DNA of 57,312 bases from Mesobacillus selenatarsenatis SF-1 (GCF_000813125.1 NZ_BASE01000029.1:1-57312); one strand, 5' to 3'. Shown: positions 9,957 to 19,400, counted from the stretch's first letter. Made by a program: numbers and translations. Notes: generated by a model not told the origin, from the sequence alone.

Positions 9957-10286
9957 TTATCCACATATTCACATCGATATCCACATTTAGTAGGCGATCA
10001 TTCGTTCGCCACAATATATACAGCAGGTTGTCCACAGTATCCACAGACAAACTCCGACTTATCAACAGACTCTAACTTAGTTAATTGAGGTGCTACCTCA
10101 AACTCATCAACCGCTTCATCCAGCGCTAATTCAACATGTTCACCGCAGCAATACTTCATAACATTCATCCCTTCAGCTTCTTTTTTATATGGTTATCATT
10201 TGCTTAAATTCACTATAAAATTTATCCACAATGACCATTTTAACACAAAAAAACAGGAAGCATTCCGCCTCCTGTTATTATCCACA
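9957..10286. promoter_or_regulatory. DnaA-box cluster around the CxxC gene (rlmH-htrC)
   Basis: Three perfect DnaA boxes TTATCCACA lie at 9957-9965, 10222-10230 and 10278-10286. Near-matches are TTGTCCACA at 10028-10036 and TTATCAACA near 10060, with several TATCCACA cores between. All read in the same orientation on the plus strand. In B. subtilis the yydA (rlmH) region has been reported as a stable DnaA-binding region outside oriC, so this looks like a conserved origin-proximal titration or regulatory cluster. Confidence 0.65.
9998..10159 (-). CDS. Small CxxH/CxxC protein (YyzF-like)
   Basis: A 53-residue protein with N-terminal CCGEH and C-terminal CGYCGQPA, a probable four-ligand zinc site (Cys/His plus CxxC). 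It starts MKYCCGEHVELALDEAVDEF. Two in-frame ATGs exist (10168 and 10159); the second has AAGGGATG at proper spacing and is preferred. B. subtilis has a similarly placed small CxxH/CxxC gene (yyzF) between htrC and rlmH. Function is unknown. The coding sequence itself carries DnaA-box-like sequences near its 3' end (VCGYCGQ region), so the gene lies within a DnaA-binding cluster. Confidence 0.75.
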   Translation of the reverse strand: MKYCCGEHVELALDEAVDEFEVAPQLTKLESVDKSEFVCGYCGQPAVYIVANE

Positions 10287-10290
10287 GCCA

Positions 10291-11526
10291 CTATAATGTT
10301 TCTCCGCCTAGCTTCATTGTTGTTTCTTCCAGCTGGCCATTTCGATAATACTTGACCTGCATGTCATCGCCAACCTTCTTTTTATTGTAAAGGTGCTTGC
10401 GCAGATCAACAACATCCCGGATTTCCTCGCCATCCATTTCGACAATGACGTCATACTCCTTCAATCCTGCCTCGGCTGCAGGGGAACTTGGCTGTACGCC
10501 TCTAACTGCGACACCATAGTTGATTTCCTTTGGCAGCTTCAACGTGTTTTCCTGGTGGTAGGCTGAAATTTCATTTACGGAAGCCAATTCTACACCCATG
10601 AATGGCCGCTGCACTTCACCTGTCTTCTCCAGGTCCTCAATAATTGGCGCTGCGTAATTAATTGGGATGGATAATCCGATTCCTTCGACAGCACTCTGTG
10701 CTATTTTCATTGAGTTAATGCCTATCACCTGGCCTTCGATATTGATTAAGGCCCCTCCGCTGTTGCCGGGGTTAATCGCTGCATCTGTCTGTAAAACTTC
10801 TGCCTGCCAATCGGGAGTTCCGTCCTGATTGATATCGACTGGAATCGCCCGTTCTAAACCTGAGATAATCCCCTGTGTAACAGACCCTGAAAAAGTTAGC
10901 CCTAGAGGATTGCCAATTGCGATGACTGGCTCACCAGGCTTCAGTTTATCAGAGTTGCCAAATTCAGCTACAACTTTAATTTCATCAGCTGGTACTTCCA
11001 ACACTGCTAGATCAGTCCAGATATCACTACCTAAAAGCTTGGCAGGAATTTTCGTGCCATCACTCAGGCTGACTTCAAGTTCGGAGGCTTCCGCCACGAC
11101 ATGATGGTTTGTGACAATATAGGCTTTGTCACCTTCCTTCTTATAAACTACGCCAGATCCTGTTCCGCCTGATTCCTGGGATTGTCCCCAGAAGCTCGTA
11201 CTTTCCTGGATATTTGTAATGCCGACTACTGCATCTCCAGCCTTGTCGACTGCATCGGTAATTTGCGAGTAAACATCAATCGATACATTTTTTTTAGTGG
11301 TATTGCCTTCTTCATTTTCTTCAGAAGGTTCTTCGTCAGTTGCCGCTGTTTGATTATGAGGTTCAATTTTGTATGGCAGCACATCCAAGTTAGCTAATAA
11401 GGGAATCGAGAAGATCACCAATAATGCACCTATGATTGCGCCTGCCAGGCTGGCCCAGAAAAAGCCGCCTTTACTTCTGTTCTGTGGTTTATACCGGCTT
11501 TGATAATCCTGATCATAGTAACCCAA
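10291..11526 (-). CDS. htrC: HtrA-like membrane-anchored serine protease
   Basis: A DegP/HtrA-family envelope protease of 411 residues acting outside the membrane. Residues 22-46 form an N-terminal membrane anchor, followed by a Glu-rich linker, a chymotrypsin-like domain and one C-terminal PDZ domain (about 300-400). The catalytic triad is visible: His142 (NHHVV), Asp172 (WTDLAV) and Ser256 (NPGNSGGAL). It lies downstream of the wal operon as htrC (yycK) does in B. subtilis, but a terminator separates it from walJ. The start is TTG, with GGTGG close upstream. Its role is probably degradation of misfolded exported protein; specific substrates are unknown. Confidence 0.9.
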   Translation of the reverse strand: MGYYDQDYQSRYKPQNRSKGGFFWASLAGAIIGALLVIFSIPLLANLDVLPYKIEPHNQTAATDEEPSEENEEGNTTKKNVSIDVYSQITDAVDKAGDAVVGITNIQESTSFWGQSQESGGTGSGVVYKKEGDKAYIVTNHHVVAEASELEVSLSDGTKIPAKLLGSDIWTDLAVLEVPADEIKVVAEFGNSDKLKPGEPVIAIGNPLGLTFSGSVTQGIISGLERAIPVDINQDGTPDWQAEVLQTDAAINPGNSGGALINIEGQVIGINSMKIAQSAVEGIGLSIPINYAAPIIEDLEKTGEVQRPFMGVELASVNEISAYHQENTLKLPKEINYGVAVRGVQPSSPAAEAGLKEYDVIVEMDGEEIRDVVDLRKHLYNKKKVGDDMQVKYYRNGQLEETTMKLGGETL

Positions 11527-11633
11527 TGTCCACCAATCCTTTCATTGACCAATAGATACGTTAGTTATTCTTATACAGATTATTATACTATCAGTGGCGG
11601 TAATTTCTAAATCATAAGCCCCTTGAAAAAATA

Positions 11634-11677
11634 AAAAGGAGCAAAAGCATCAAGACCTGATGCCTTTACTCCTTTAC
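11634..11677 (-). terminator. Terminator of the wal operon
   Basis: On the minus strand, AAAGGAG...GCATCA pairs with TGATGC...CTCCTTT with a small internal loop, followed by TTTATTTTTTC. It separates walJ from htrC. Confidence 0.75.
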
Positions 11678-11702
11678 CTATTCATTCATTGCCATAAACA
11701 AA

Positions 11703-12497
11703 TTAAATTGCTGTCAAGCGGGTTGGAGTCTTCGGATCTGTATCTATCAAATCGAATTGTTCTCCAACTAAGATGCCCCTTCCTTCGAGGGTCTGGCTAA
11801 CTGACATCCTGGCAAGGTCCTTCATATTGTTATCCGTGCTTAAATGAGCTAGATAAATCCGTTTCGTATTATCCCCTGCGACTTCGCTCATTGCAACTGC
11901 GGCATCCTCATTCGAGACATGGCCGTAATCGCTAAGAATGCGACGCTTAACACTCCATGGATATCTTCCCATTCTCAGCATCTGGACATCATGATTGCTT
12001 TCGAACACATAAGCGTCAGCATTAGAAATGATCCCTTTCATCCGGTCGCTGACATAGCCTGTGTCTGTGATAAGCACCAATTTTTTTCCGTCTTTATGGA
12101 ACACGTAGAACATCGGCTCCGCTGCGTCATGTGAGACCCCGAAGGATTCGATATCCAGGCCGCCGAAGGTTTTCACAGTTTCCATGTCAAAAGAGAACTT
12201 CTGATCAAGCGGTACTTCCCCAATCAAGCCGTCCATCGCTTTCCATGTTTTTTCATTCGCATAGATTGGCAGCTTATACTTACGGGCAACGATTCCTATG
12301 CCTTTTATATGATCGCTATGTTCATGCGTCACTAATATACCAGAGAGGTCTTTCATATTACGGCCAATTTGCTTGAATAAAGCCTCCATCTGTTTGCCGC
12401 TTAATCCAGCATCCACTAAAAAGGATTGGCCCTCCGTCTCCACATAGATCGCATTTCCCGTACTCCCGCTAGCGAGAACACTAAAATGCAAACTCAT
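11703..12497 (-). CDS. walJ: Metallo-beta-lactamase-fold protein WalJ (YycJ)
   Basis: A 264-residue metallo-beta-lactamase-fold hydrolase, last gene of the wal operon. The metal site HEHSDH (H58, H60, D62, H63) is intact, with further ligands in 'DTGYVSD' and 'HVSNED'. YycJ proteins are predicted nucleases or phosphodiesterases (exonuclease activity has been reported for relatives), and in Gram-positive bacteria the gene has been linked to coordination of cell-wall metabolism and DNA replication. It starts six bases after the walI stop codon. Confidence 0.9.
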   Translation of the reverse strand: MSLHFSVLASGSTGNAIYVETEGQSFLVDAGLSGKQMEALFKQIGRNMKDLSGILVTHEHSDHIKGIGIVARKYKLPIYANEKTWKAMDGLIGEVPLDQKFSFDMETVKTFGGLDIESFGVSHDAAEPMFYVFHKDGKKLVLITDTGYVSDRMKGIISNADAYVFESNHDVQMLRMGRYPWSVKRRILSDYGHVSNEDAAVAMSEVAGDNTKRIYLAHLSTDNNMKDLARMSVSQTLEGRGILVGEQFDLIDTDPKTPTRLTAI

Positions 12498-12503
12498 ATC
12501 TCT

Positions 12504-13298
12504 TCACTCCGTAATTGTATTTTCTTTGTCCGACAAGGAGAGCACTCGACCTTCGAATGCATGTACAAAAAGGTTTTCCTTGCCATCGACTTCAATCCTC
12601 CACGTTGGTGTCACCACATGGGACGATGTGAGGTTAACAAGTGTCGAATACCCTAACTCGAAATCGGTAATTTTACTCTTTGGTTTGAGCAAACCTTTTT
12701 TATATAGAGTTTCCAGCGCCCTTAATGGCGGCAGCAACTCTTCTGCATCCGAGAGTTCATCGATGATCTCCAAATACGTTTGCTTATACGAAGTCACTTC
12801 ATTATTTTCATTGAAAAAGAAAGTTAGTTTCGCATTGCTGTTATAGTAGAACGTTTTACTATCATGCTCTTGATAATACGTAATGGTCCCTGCCTCATCA
12901 TTTTTGCTCCAGAACTTATATTGTTCACCGGCAAAAATATTCGCTTTTATGAAGTCAGACAGTTCGGCCGGCTGGAACTTGCTCGTCAGTTTGAACGGCT
13001 TTTCAAGCTTGGCTTCAATCGACGTGCCGTCTCCCAGACTGAAGGACTGTCCCTTGACCTTTTCCGTTTCCTCGGAGGTGAATACCTTGGCTCTTACACT
13101 AAGATACTGTTCTTTCTTTTTTGTGTCAGGGAGTTCACCATAGGTGATATCGTCATTTCTCAGCTTTTCCTCAAGGGTCGCTTCCTTTAGAATTTCATAT
13201 TGGGTCGCATCCCTGGTGTTCATGAACTGGTACACGAGATATATATCCAGGACGAGGAAGGTGAGAATAAAGATTGTCTTGATTTTACTCCAATCCAT
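12504..13298 (-). CDS. walI: WalK-associated regulator WalI (YycI)
   Basis: A 264-residue bitopic membrane protein with a single N-terminal helix (about residues 6-26: IKTIFILTFLVLDIYLVYQF) and an extracellular YycI domain. In B. subtilis WalI and WalH form a membrane complex with the kinase WalK and restrain its activity. The start has GGAGG about nine bases upstream and overlaps the 3' end of walH by 14 bp, so translation is likely coupled. Confidence 0.9.
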   Translation of the reverse strand: MDWSKIKTIFILTFLVLDIYLVYQFMNTRDATQYEILKEATLEEKLRNDDITYGELPDTKKKEQYLSVRAKVFTSEETEKVKGQSFSLGDGTSIEAKLEKPFKLTSKFQPAELSDFIKANIFAGEQYKFWSKNDEAGTITYYQEHDSKTFYYNSNAKLTFFFNENNEVTSYKQTYLEIIDELSDAEELLPPLRALETLYKKGLLKPKSKITDFELGYSTLVNLTSSHVVTPTWRIEVDGKENLFVHAFEGRVLSLSDKENTITE

Positions 13299-14598
13299 TA
13301 TTCAATTCCTCCTCCCACATCAGCTGACGCCACTCCTGGTCGTATAAATAAAACCAGCCTGGCTCCAACAGGATTAACGAATTTTCTGGTCCCTGGGTCA
13401 TATAATAGCCCGGCATAAGATTTTGCAGCAGCTCAGGCTTAAAGTCCTTCTTGCTTTGCAGGTATTCCAGCGCTTCATATCCAGACGGCAATGTCTTGGT
13501 GACAACATCCGGATTCAATGGCAGCTCGAGATGGAACCCCGGGCGTACATATCTGCTGATTTCGGATTGTTTCCAATGCTGATAGATCTCTGACATCCCT
13601 ATCTGATTGAAAACAGGATAGCCTTCCTTGCTGTAAAGACGGAAAAGAACATTCTGGTTAAAATCATCTTTATAAACATAACGATAAGGTTCCGTCCAGC
13701 CACCATGGTTATTAACAAACTCGATACTCTTCTGGAGAACATTGTTGGTGCCGATGACTGAATCGCCACTCCTGACAGGATTCACGTAGTTAATCATATT
13801 TGTATCGGTGTCGACGATCATCTTACTGGCATCATCCGTATATTCCTCAATTCCATCGACTATACTGCGCTGTACAAAGCTCGGGTCTGCGAACAGGGCA
13901 TCCTTGAACTGTTCGGAATCAAGTGGATTTTGATAGTATGTGTGCAGCACCATTTTCACTTTTTCAGTTGGCAGGTAAATCTTCTTGATATCGGAAACAG
14001 TATGAAGGAAATACGGCGTCAGCCTTTTTGCAGAATCATAAAATTGATTCGTAAAATCATTTATATAGGAAGGACTGACATTGCTGACATAGGCTTCCTG
14101 ATTTTTCTGCGAAAAGAAATAGACAATCCCTTCCTGCTTTTGCTGAGTCTCTGAATTAATGATGATCCTGTCGAAATCAAATTTCGGCATATCCTTTTCA
14201 TCAATATTCAGGACCCTTTTATATAGTTCAATCGGCACTTCATCTGGGAAAATAACTTCGGTATTCTCCCCCTGAGCAATCTTCTCATTAAATTCACTGA
14301 TCCGCCCAGGGTACTTTTCGATATCAAAATACTTCCATCTTGAAATAACTCCGATTACATCATCAATATAGCCATTGTCTACCGAACCAAACTGTTTACC
14401 ATTCACATGGTAGATCACCTGATGGGGCTTGACTATTTTTTTGATTTCCTTCTGTGTTGCTATGCTTATATCTTCAAAAGTCTTTTGATTGTTAACAACC
14501 TCATAATCTGGTTGATACGTCCAAATATTCCACGTTAAAAAGCCACTTAGAATAACAAGAAATGTTAAAATACCTGTTTTAATATTTTCATATGTCAT
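13285..14598 (-). CDS. walH: WalK-associated regulator WalH (YycH)
   Basis: A 437-residue extracytoplasmic regulator with one N-terminal transmembrane helix (about residues 5-25) and a YycH domain. It acts with WalI on WalK. The ATG at 14598 (MTYENIKTG) is chosen over an upstream TTG because GAGGATG is positioned seven bases away. It overlaps the walK stop codon by 4 bp (ATGA), typical of coupled translation. Confidence 0.9.
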   Translation of the reverse strand: MTYENIKTGILTFLVILSGFLTWNIWTYQPDYEVVNNQKTFEDISIATQKEIKKIVKPHQVIYHVNGKQFGSVDNGYIDDVIGVISRWKYFDIEKYPGRISEFNEKIAQGENTEVIFPDEVPIELYKRVLNIDEKDMPKFDFDRIIINSETQQKQEGIVYFFSQKNQEAYVSNVSPSYINDFTNQFYDSAKRLTPYFLHTVSDIKKIYLPTEKVKMVLHTYYQNPLDSEQFKDALFADPSFVQRSIVDGIEEYTDDASKMIVDTDTNMINYVNPVRSGDSVIGTNNVLQKSIEFVNNHGGWTEPYRYVYKDDFNQNVLFRLYSKEGYPVFNQIGMSEIYQHWKQSEISRYVRPGFHLELPLNPDVVTKTLPSGYEALEYLQSKKDFKPELLQNLMPGYYMTQGPENSLILLEPGWFYLYDQEWRQLMWEEELNNGLE

Positions 14599-16415
14599 GA
14601 CCAATCATCCTCTGCACTGCGGTCATAAGGAAGTGTAAATTGAACAGTTGTTCCTTTGCCTTCCACACTTTCTGCCCATATCTTTCCCCCGTGGGCATTG
14701 ACCATTTCCCTGGCAATAGCCAGCCCTAACCCTGTACCGCCTAGTTTGCGGGTCCTGGCTTTATCGACACGGTAGAAACGATCGAAAATTTTATCAAGGT
14801 TATCTTTCGGGATGCCAACGCCTTCATCAGAAATGCTTGCAACAATCTGATCATCCAGTTCTTTCACTTTGAATGTAATTTTTCCGCCCTCTGGTGAATA
14901 TTTCATGGCATTAGAAATGATATTATCGAGCACTTGCGTTATTTTGTCTTCATCTATTTCTACAAAAATCGCATTCTCCGTGATTTCTCTTTTAAAAGTG
15001 ACATTTTGTTCCTTCGTCAATTCGAATCGGTCAATGATCCTGTTAAAAAAGACAGGGAAGTTAACCCATTCCTTTGAAAGGCGATAATCCACACTGTCAA
15101 GTTTTGATAGCTGCAGCAAATCGTTGACAAGCCGGATCATCCGCTCTGTTTCTCCTCTGGTTGTCTCAAGGAAGTTTGGAGCGATTTCCTCATCCCTCCA
15201 CGCTCCTTCAGCCAGCGCCTCCAGATAGCTGCGCATCGTTGTCAGCGGAGTCCGCAATTCATGGGAAACATTCGCAACGAATTCCCGTCTCTCCATATCA
15301 ATTTTTTCTTGTTCTGTAATATCATACAGGACTGCAATCAATCCATTTACAAAGCCGCTTTCCTTCTGGATCACTGAAAAATTTGCCCGTAGGATAAATG
15401 GCTTGCTTTTCGTACTGTAATCCAGGACGATCGAATCTTTCTCCTGTAGTAAATCATCGAAAGTATAATTTTCATCCAGGCCAAGTACAGAAACCAATGG
15501 CTGCGACAGCACTGTTTCACGTGGAACACCAAGCATCTGTAAAGCAGGGTCATTGATCAGGATGATGCGCCCTTTCCGGTCAGTCGATATAACACCGTCG
15601 GTCATATAGGAAATGACTGAGGAAAGCTTCCTTTTCTCTCCTTCTGTTGTGGCCTGTGCTTCCTGCAGTTTTTTCGTCAGATTGTTAAAGGTGATCGCCA
15701 GTTGACCGATTTCATCGTAACCATAGACCTTAACCTTCCTGGAAAAATTGCCGCGCGTCATCGCCAGTGCCTGTTTACGCATATCTGAAATCGGCCTCGT
15801 AATCGTCTGTGCAAGCAAGACTCCCAAAATGGCTGTAAAAATCAGGGCAATGGCTGTTCCGGTAGCCAGGATTGTATTGATATCATTCATCTGATCAAAG
15901 ATATCATTAATATTGGCAACCAGATAGACAGCGGCTATCGCTTCACCGTTATGCATGATAGGTGTTGAAAGAACCCAAACTCTTTCGTTCGCTTTCAACT
16001 GGATGACGTCTTCATCTTCTCCAGTGATGATCGAACGCTTAATCTTGACGTCAGGAGTCCTCTGTCCCACCATCCCCTGATTGCTAAGGCTTGATGTACC
16101 CAGTATTTTAAAACTGCTCCCGTCAACTACCCGAATTTCAGAAATATCATTAGGCTTATAGTCCATTAAAATCTGCCTAATTGCTTCCTCTTTCGTGGGA
16201 TCTTCCTTCCCGCGCTCCTTCACCAGCTCTTCCTGTATATCATAAACCAGCAGGTCCACTCGGGATTTTACAGATTCCTGGTAATTTGTCATCAGGGTCG
16301 TCTCAAGTTTGCGGACAAAGTAAACTCCGATGATTTGCATGGCAACGAGAATAAGCAGGACGTATATAATCACAAATTTAAGATGAATGGATCGAAAGAA
16401 ACCTACCTTTTTCAT
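14595..16415 (-). CDS. walK: Sensor histidine kinase WalK (YycG)
   Basis: The essential sensor kinase for cell-wall homeostasis in low-G+C Gram-positives; it phosphorylates WalR. Of 606 residues: transmembrane helix at 13-34, extracellular PAS-like (Cache) domain about 35-180, second helix about 181-203, HAMP 204-256, cytosolic PAS 257-370, phosphoacceptor His385 in VSHELRTP, and a C-terminal ATPase domain with N box (NAMKYSPEGG), G1 (DEGVGIP) and G2 (GTGLGLAIA). It starts nine bases after walR. A perfect parS site (15513-15528) is embedded in codons for GVPRETV near residue 298. Confidence 0.96.
   Translation of the reverse strand: MKKVGFFRSIHLKFVIIYVLLILVAMQIIGVYFVRKLETTLMTNYQESVKSRVDLLVYDIQEELVKERGKEDPTKEEAIRQILMDYKPNDISEIRVVDGSSFKILGTSSLSNQGMVGQRTPDVKIKRSIITGEDEDVIQLKANERVWVLSTPIMHNGEAIAAVYLVANINDIFDQMNDINTILATGTAIALIFTAILGVLLAQTITRPISDMRKQALAMTRGNFSRKVKVYGYDEIGQLAITFNNLTKKLQEAQATTEGEKRKLSSVISYMTDGVISTDRKGRIILINDPALQMLGVPRETVLSQPLVSVLGLDENYTFDDLLQEKDSIVLDYSTKSKPFILRANFSVIQKESGFVNGLIAVLYDITEQEKIDMERREFVANVSHELRTPLTTMRSYLEALAEGAWRDEEIAPNFLETTRGETERMIRLVNDLLQLSKLDSVDYRLSKEWVNFPVFFNRIIDRFELTKEQNVTFKREITENAIFVEIDEDKITQVLDNIISNAMKYSPEGGKITFKVKELDDQIVASISDEGVGIPKDNLDKIFDRFYRVDKARTRKLGGTGLGLAIAREMVNAHGGKIWAESVEGKGTTVQFTLPYDRSAEDDWS
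15513..15528. other. parS centromere site inside walK
   Basis: TGTTTCACGTGGAACA; its reverse complement TGTTCCACGTGAAACA matches the B. subtilis parS consensus TGTTNCACGTGAAACA at every defined position. This is a Spo0J (ParB) nucleation site about 31 kb from dnaA. Confidence 0.85.
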
Positions 16416-16423
16416 CCCTGTTC

Positions 16424-17134
16424 TTACTCCTGCTCAGAGTTTCTTAAATAATAGCCTACTCCTCGTCTTGTCACGATCCATGTCGGGTGGCTTGGGTTGT
16501 CTTCGATCTTTTCACGCAAACGCCTTACAGTTACGTCAACTGTACGGACATCTCCATAATAGTCATAGCCCCAGACTGTCTGAAGCAAATGCTCCCTTGT
16601 CATGACTTGTCCAATATGCTTGGCAAGGTAGTGAAGAAGCTCGAATTCACGGTGCGTCAATTCAATCGTCTCTCCTCTTTTGGAGACAACGTAAGCATCA
16701 GGATGGATAGTCAATGAGCCAACCGTAATTTCATTCGACTCCTCTTGTTCATCTTCTCTAATCGCATTCTGCTGATGGCGACGCAGGTTTGCTTTTACCC
16801 TTGCAATCAACTCTCTTGTGCTGAATGGCTTCGTGACATAGTCATCTGCCCCAAGCTCAAGTCCAAGCACCTTATCAATTTCAGAGTCTTTCGCAGTAAG
16901 CATGATAATCGGCATCTCGTATTTTTTGCGAACTTCACGGCAGACCTCCATGCCATCACGCATCGGCAGCATAATATCCAGCAAGATCAAATCAGGCTGA
17001 ATCTCCTCCACCATTTCAACTGCCTGGTTTCCATCATATGCACAGTAAACATCGTAACCCTCTTTTTTCAAGTTGAACTGTAGAATATCTGCAATTGGTT
17101 TTTCATCGTCTACTACCAGTATCTTTTTCTCCAT
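16424..17134 (-). CDS. walR: Response regulator WalR (YycF)
   Basis: The essential OmpR-family regulator of peptidoglycan hydrolase genes. Of 236 residues, the receiver domain holds acidic DDE (9-11), phosphoacceptor Asp53 (LLDIML) and Lys102 (TKPFS). The C-terminal winged helix contains '[52 protein letters not shown]', diagnostic of WalR. AAGGAG lies seven bases before the ATG. It is the first gene of the walRKHIJ operon; the promoter should be in the AT-rich gap 17135-17380. Confidence 0.97.
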   Translation of the reverse strand: MEKKILVVDDEKPIADILQFNLKKEGYDVYCAYDGNQAVEMVEEIQPDLILLDIMLPMRDGMEVCREVRKKYEMPIIMLTAKDSEIDKVLGLELGADDYVTKPFSTRELIARVKANLRRHQQNAIREDEQEESNEITVGSLTIHPDAYVVSKRGETIELTHREFELLHYLAKHIGQVMTREHLLQTVWGYDYYGDVRTVDVTVRRLREKIEDNPSHPTWIVTRRGVGYYLRNSEQE

Positions 17135-17380
17135 ACCAATTCTCCTTTAAAGTACGTATTTATCTATCGTCTAGTAATAATCTTCTCTTTATAAAAATGC
17201 TATCTTATCTATTTTACTGTAAATCAGAGAAAAACTGAATTTTTCTGTTATACAACTTCTATTCTTCTCTTCCCAATTGTACCAATCCTGCCCATAACAA
17301 TAAAATAAAACATTTATAGTGCAAGGACTATAAAAAAAGGATATGGAATCTAAATGGTGATAAGTGTTGTAAACCTTAAT

Positions 17381-17412
17381 AAAAAAAGTCTCTAGTTTGG
17401 CTAGAGACTTTC
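17381..17412 (-). terminator. Terminator of the M23 peptidase gene
   Basis: Stem AGTCTCTAG / CTAGAGACT followed on the minus strand by TTTTTTTATT, directly after the stop codon. Confidence 0.85.
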
Positions 17413-17424
17413 ATTCTAATTAAC

Positions 17425-18906
17425 TTAATTACCTAATACAGTTGATGGGTTCACAAGTGCACCATTCAGGTAAACTTCAAAATGAAGATGGATACCAGTG
17501 GAATTTCCTGTTCTCCCCATGATGCCGATACTCGAACCACGAGAAACTGACTGGCCTACGCTTACTGAGATAGATGCAAGGTGGGCATACATTGTGCGGT
17601 AGCCGTTTTGATGGTCGATAATGATTTTGTTTCCATATCCATCGCCTTTGTTACCAGCGTATATTACTTTCCCATTATCAGCAGCCTTGATTGTGTAGTT
17701 GCTTGGCCTTGCGATATCAATTCCTTTATGCATCCTGCTCCAGCGGTAGCCTTGGCGGCTGGATACATATCCGCCATTTGTCGGCCATACGAAAGTACCA
17801 TCTCCGCGTGAAGGAACAACTTTTGTTCCTTTGACGATGATTTCCTTAACAGGTTCTTTAAGTACGGTTTCTTTGATGACTTCCTTTTTTATCATCCTGC
17901 CATTTTGTTCAGTCAGCGAGGAGGTGACACCCTTCATACCAACCTGGCCTTCCTGCATTGTCTTTGTATCACCCTTGAACATCGAAGAATCTTCTTTGAC
18001 TTCTCTTTCGAAAGGCACTTCTTTTTGCTCATAAACCTGGCGGTCGACCACAACTTCTACAAATGGCTTCAAGACAGTTACATTTAATTCCTGTCCTGGT
18101 TTTAGTACAACGTCTTCAGTAAGGCCTTCATTTAGAGAAAGTAATTCAGCAAGCTTCAGGTTATGTGAATTCGCAATGTTTCCTAACACATCCCCTTCTT
18201 TAACTTGGTACTTCTGTTCCTCTAAAGTACCCTTTTTAAGGAGCTGGACAGCTTCCTCGACGGTAAGTACTTTAACAGGATCAACTTTTTCTTCTGCTTG
18301 TGAAACTTCCTGAGTGAAACGGACGTCTAATATACGAGTTTCATTTTCTTTTACTTCGGGTACTGGTAGATTAGGAGTTTCTTTTCTACTCTCCACTTCA
18401 GCTAACTCTTCTTCAGTAACGTATTCGAGCATTAATGCCCTAAGGACTTCTTTTGCTGCTTCTTGATCCTTTACATAAGCTACAGGCTTACCATCGATGA
18501 CAAGGGCCGAGCCTTCAGCTTGGACAGTCAACTCGTCTTTAAGTACATCTAATACTTCACTTGTATTTACATTGGCAGCTGAGCTGAACACCTGCTCAGG
18601 AATAAAAGATACGTCTAAACCAAGCTCAACATCGAGACCTGCGTATTCCTCCTTGACGGATGTCAACTTATCTTCAACCAGCTGTTCTACTTGTGCTTTA
18701 TCGGTTACAGTTCCTACAAATTTATTGTTTACATAAACATGGTACATAGTTGTTAAGTCAGAATCCGCCGCAAGTGCAGCATTTCCTGCACCAAAAGACA
18801 ACGCAGCTACAGTTACTGTTGCCATGATTGACTTTTTTATTGCTGGCATCATCTCTCTAGATGTTTTGCCGGCAAGATTGGACAGCCTATGTTTTAAATT
18901 ATTCAT
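17425..18906 (-). CDS. Secreted M23 metallopeptidase with LysM and G5 domains
   Basis: A cell-wall-directed zinc endopeptidase of 493 residues. An N-terminal export segment (AIKKSIMATVTVAALSFG...ALA) is followed by an extended region with two repeats of the 'V.G..V..V.D...' type, a LysM motif (YQVKEGDVLGNIANSHNLKLAELLSLN), a G5-like segment (VEVVVDRQVYEQKEVPFE) and a C-terminal M23 (LytM) domain. Zinc ligands are visible in HKGIDI and HLHFEV. The ATG at 18906 is chosen because AGGAGG sits six bases upstream; an extension to 18933 lacks such a site. Its place upstream of the wal operon and a WalR-type box in its upstream region suggest WalR control. Confidence 0.88.
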   Translation of the reverse strand: MNNLKHRLSNLAGKTSREMMPAIKKSIMATVTVAALSFGAGNAALAADSDLTTMYHVYVNNKFVGTVTDKAQVEQLVEDKLTSVKEEYAGLDVELGLDVSFIPEQVFSSAANVNTSEVLDVLKDELTVQAEGSALVIDGKPVAYVKDQEAAKEVLRALMLEYVTEEELAEVESRKETPNLPVPEVKENETRILDVRFTQEVSQAEEKVDPVKVLTVEEAVQLLKKGTLEEQKYQVKEGDVLGNIANSHNLKLAELLSLNEGLTEDVVLKPGQELNVTVLKPFVEVVVDRQVYEQKEVPFEREVKEDSSMFKGDTKTMQEGQVGMKGVTSSLTEQNGRMIKKEVIKETVLKEPVKEIIVKGTKVVPSRGDGTFVWPTNGGYVSSRQGYRWSRMHKGIDIARPSNYTIKAADNGKVIYAGNKGDGYGNKIIIDHQNGYRTMYAHLASISVSVGQSVSRGSSIGIMGRTGNSTGIHLHFEVYLNGALVNPSTVLGN

Positions 18907-19232
18907 CCTGATCCTCCTACAACGGTCAAACACTATTAGTCTAGTTCTAAATAACTATTATCTGATAATTGTACCTTTATACTTTACCATATAATGTATC
19001 GTTAGGAAGACTAGTCTTCATTATGTAACAAAAATGTATAATAGCTGACATTTTATTACGATATTTGTCAGTTAAATGGAATTCAGTATCAGTATATTTT
19101 CCTATCTCTTTTATTAAAAATGAGCAGAAAACCTAGTAATATCAGGGCATTCTCCGACTTTCGGAGCATAATTAGTGAACAATGTTGTTAATAGCAACAC
19201 AAACATGTTAAAAACAGGAATTTTATCGTTAT

Positions 19233-19249
19233 GTTACATAAATGTTACA
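19233..19249 (-). promoter_or_regulatory. Candidate WalR-binding box
   Basis: On the minus strand TGTAAC-N5-TGTAAC matches the WalR consensus TGTWAH-N5-TGTWAH in both halves and is oriented toward the M23 peptidase gene. It lies 327 bp upstream of that start, rather far, and directly after the tRNA-array terminator. The site is nearly palindromic, so it also matches on the plus strand. Confidence 0.45.
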
Positions 19250-19289
19250 AAAAAAAGAGAGCATGTCATATGACACGCTCCCTTTTTTA
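19250..19289 (-). terminator. Terminator of the tRNA array
   Basis: GGGAGCGTGTCA pairs with TGACATGCTCTC (one G-T pair) and is followed by eight T on the minus strand, immediately after tRNA-Phe. Confidence 0.88.
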
Positions 19290-19290
19290 A

Positions 19291-19363
19291 TGGCTCAGGA
19301 CGGAATCGAACCGCCGACACAAGGATTTTCAGTCCTTTGCTCTACCGACTGAGCTACTGAGCC
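19291..19363 (-). tRNA. tRNA-Phe(GAA)
   Basis: A 73-nt cloverleaf with acceptor GGCTCAG/CTGAGCC, D-arm AGCTCAGTCGGTAGAGC, anticodon loop CTGAAAA (GAA) and T-arm GGCGGTTCGATTCC. The 3' CCA is not encoded (TTA follows the discriminator A). It is the last tRNA of the array in transcription order. Confidence 0.97.
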
Positions 19364-19400
19364 ATGATAAAAATTGTACCCTAATCTTTATTTAGTTTAG

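Noticed and set aside
19024..19040. A second WalR box (TGTAAC-N5-TGTATA, plus strand)
   Set aside because: It has a mismatch at a conserved position and points away from the peptidase gene.
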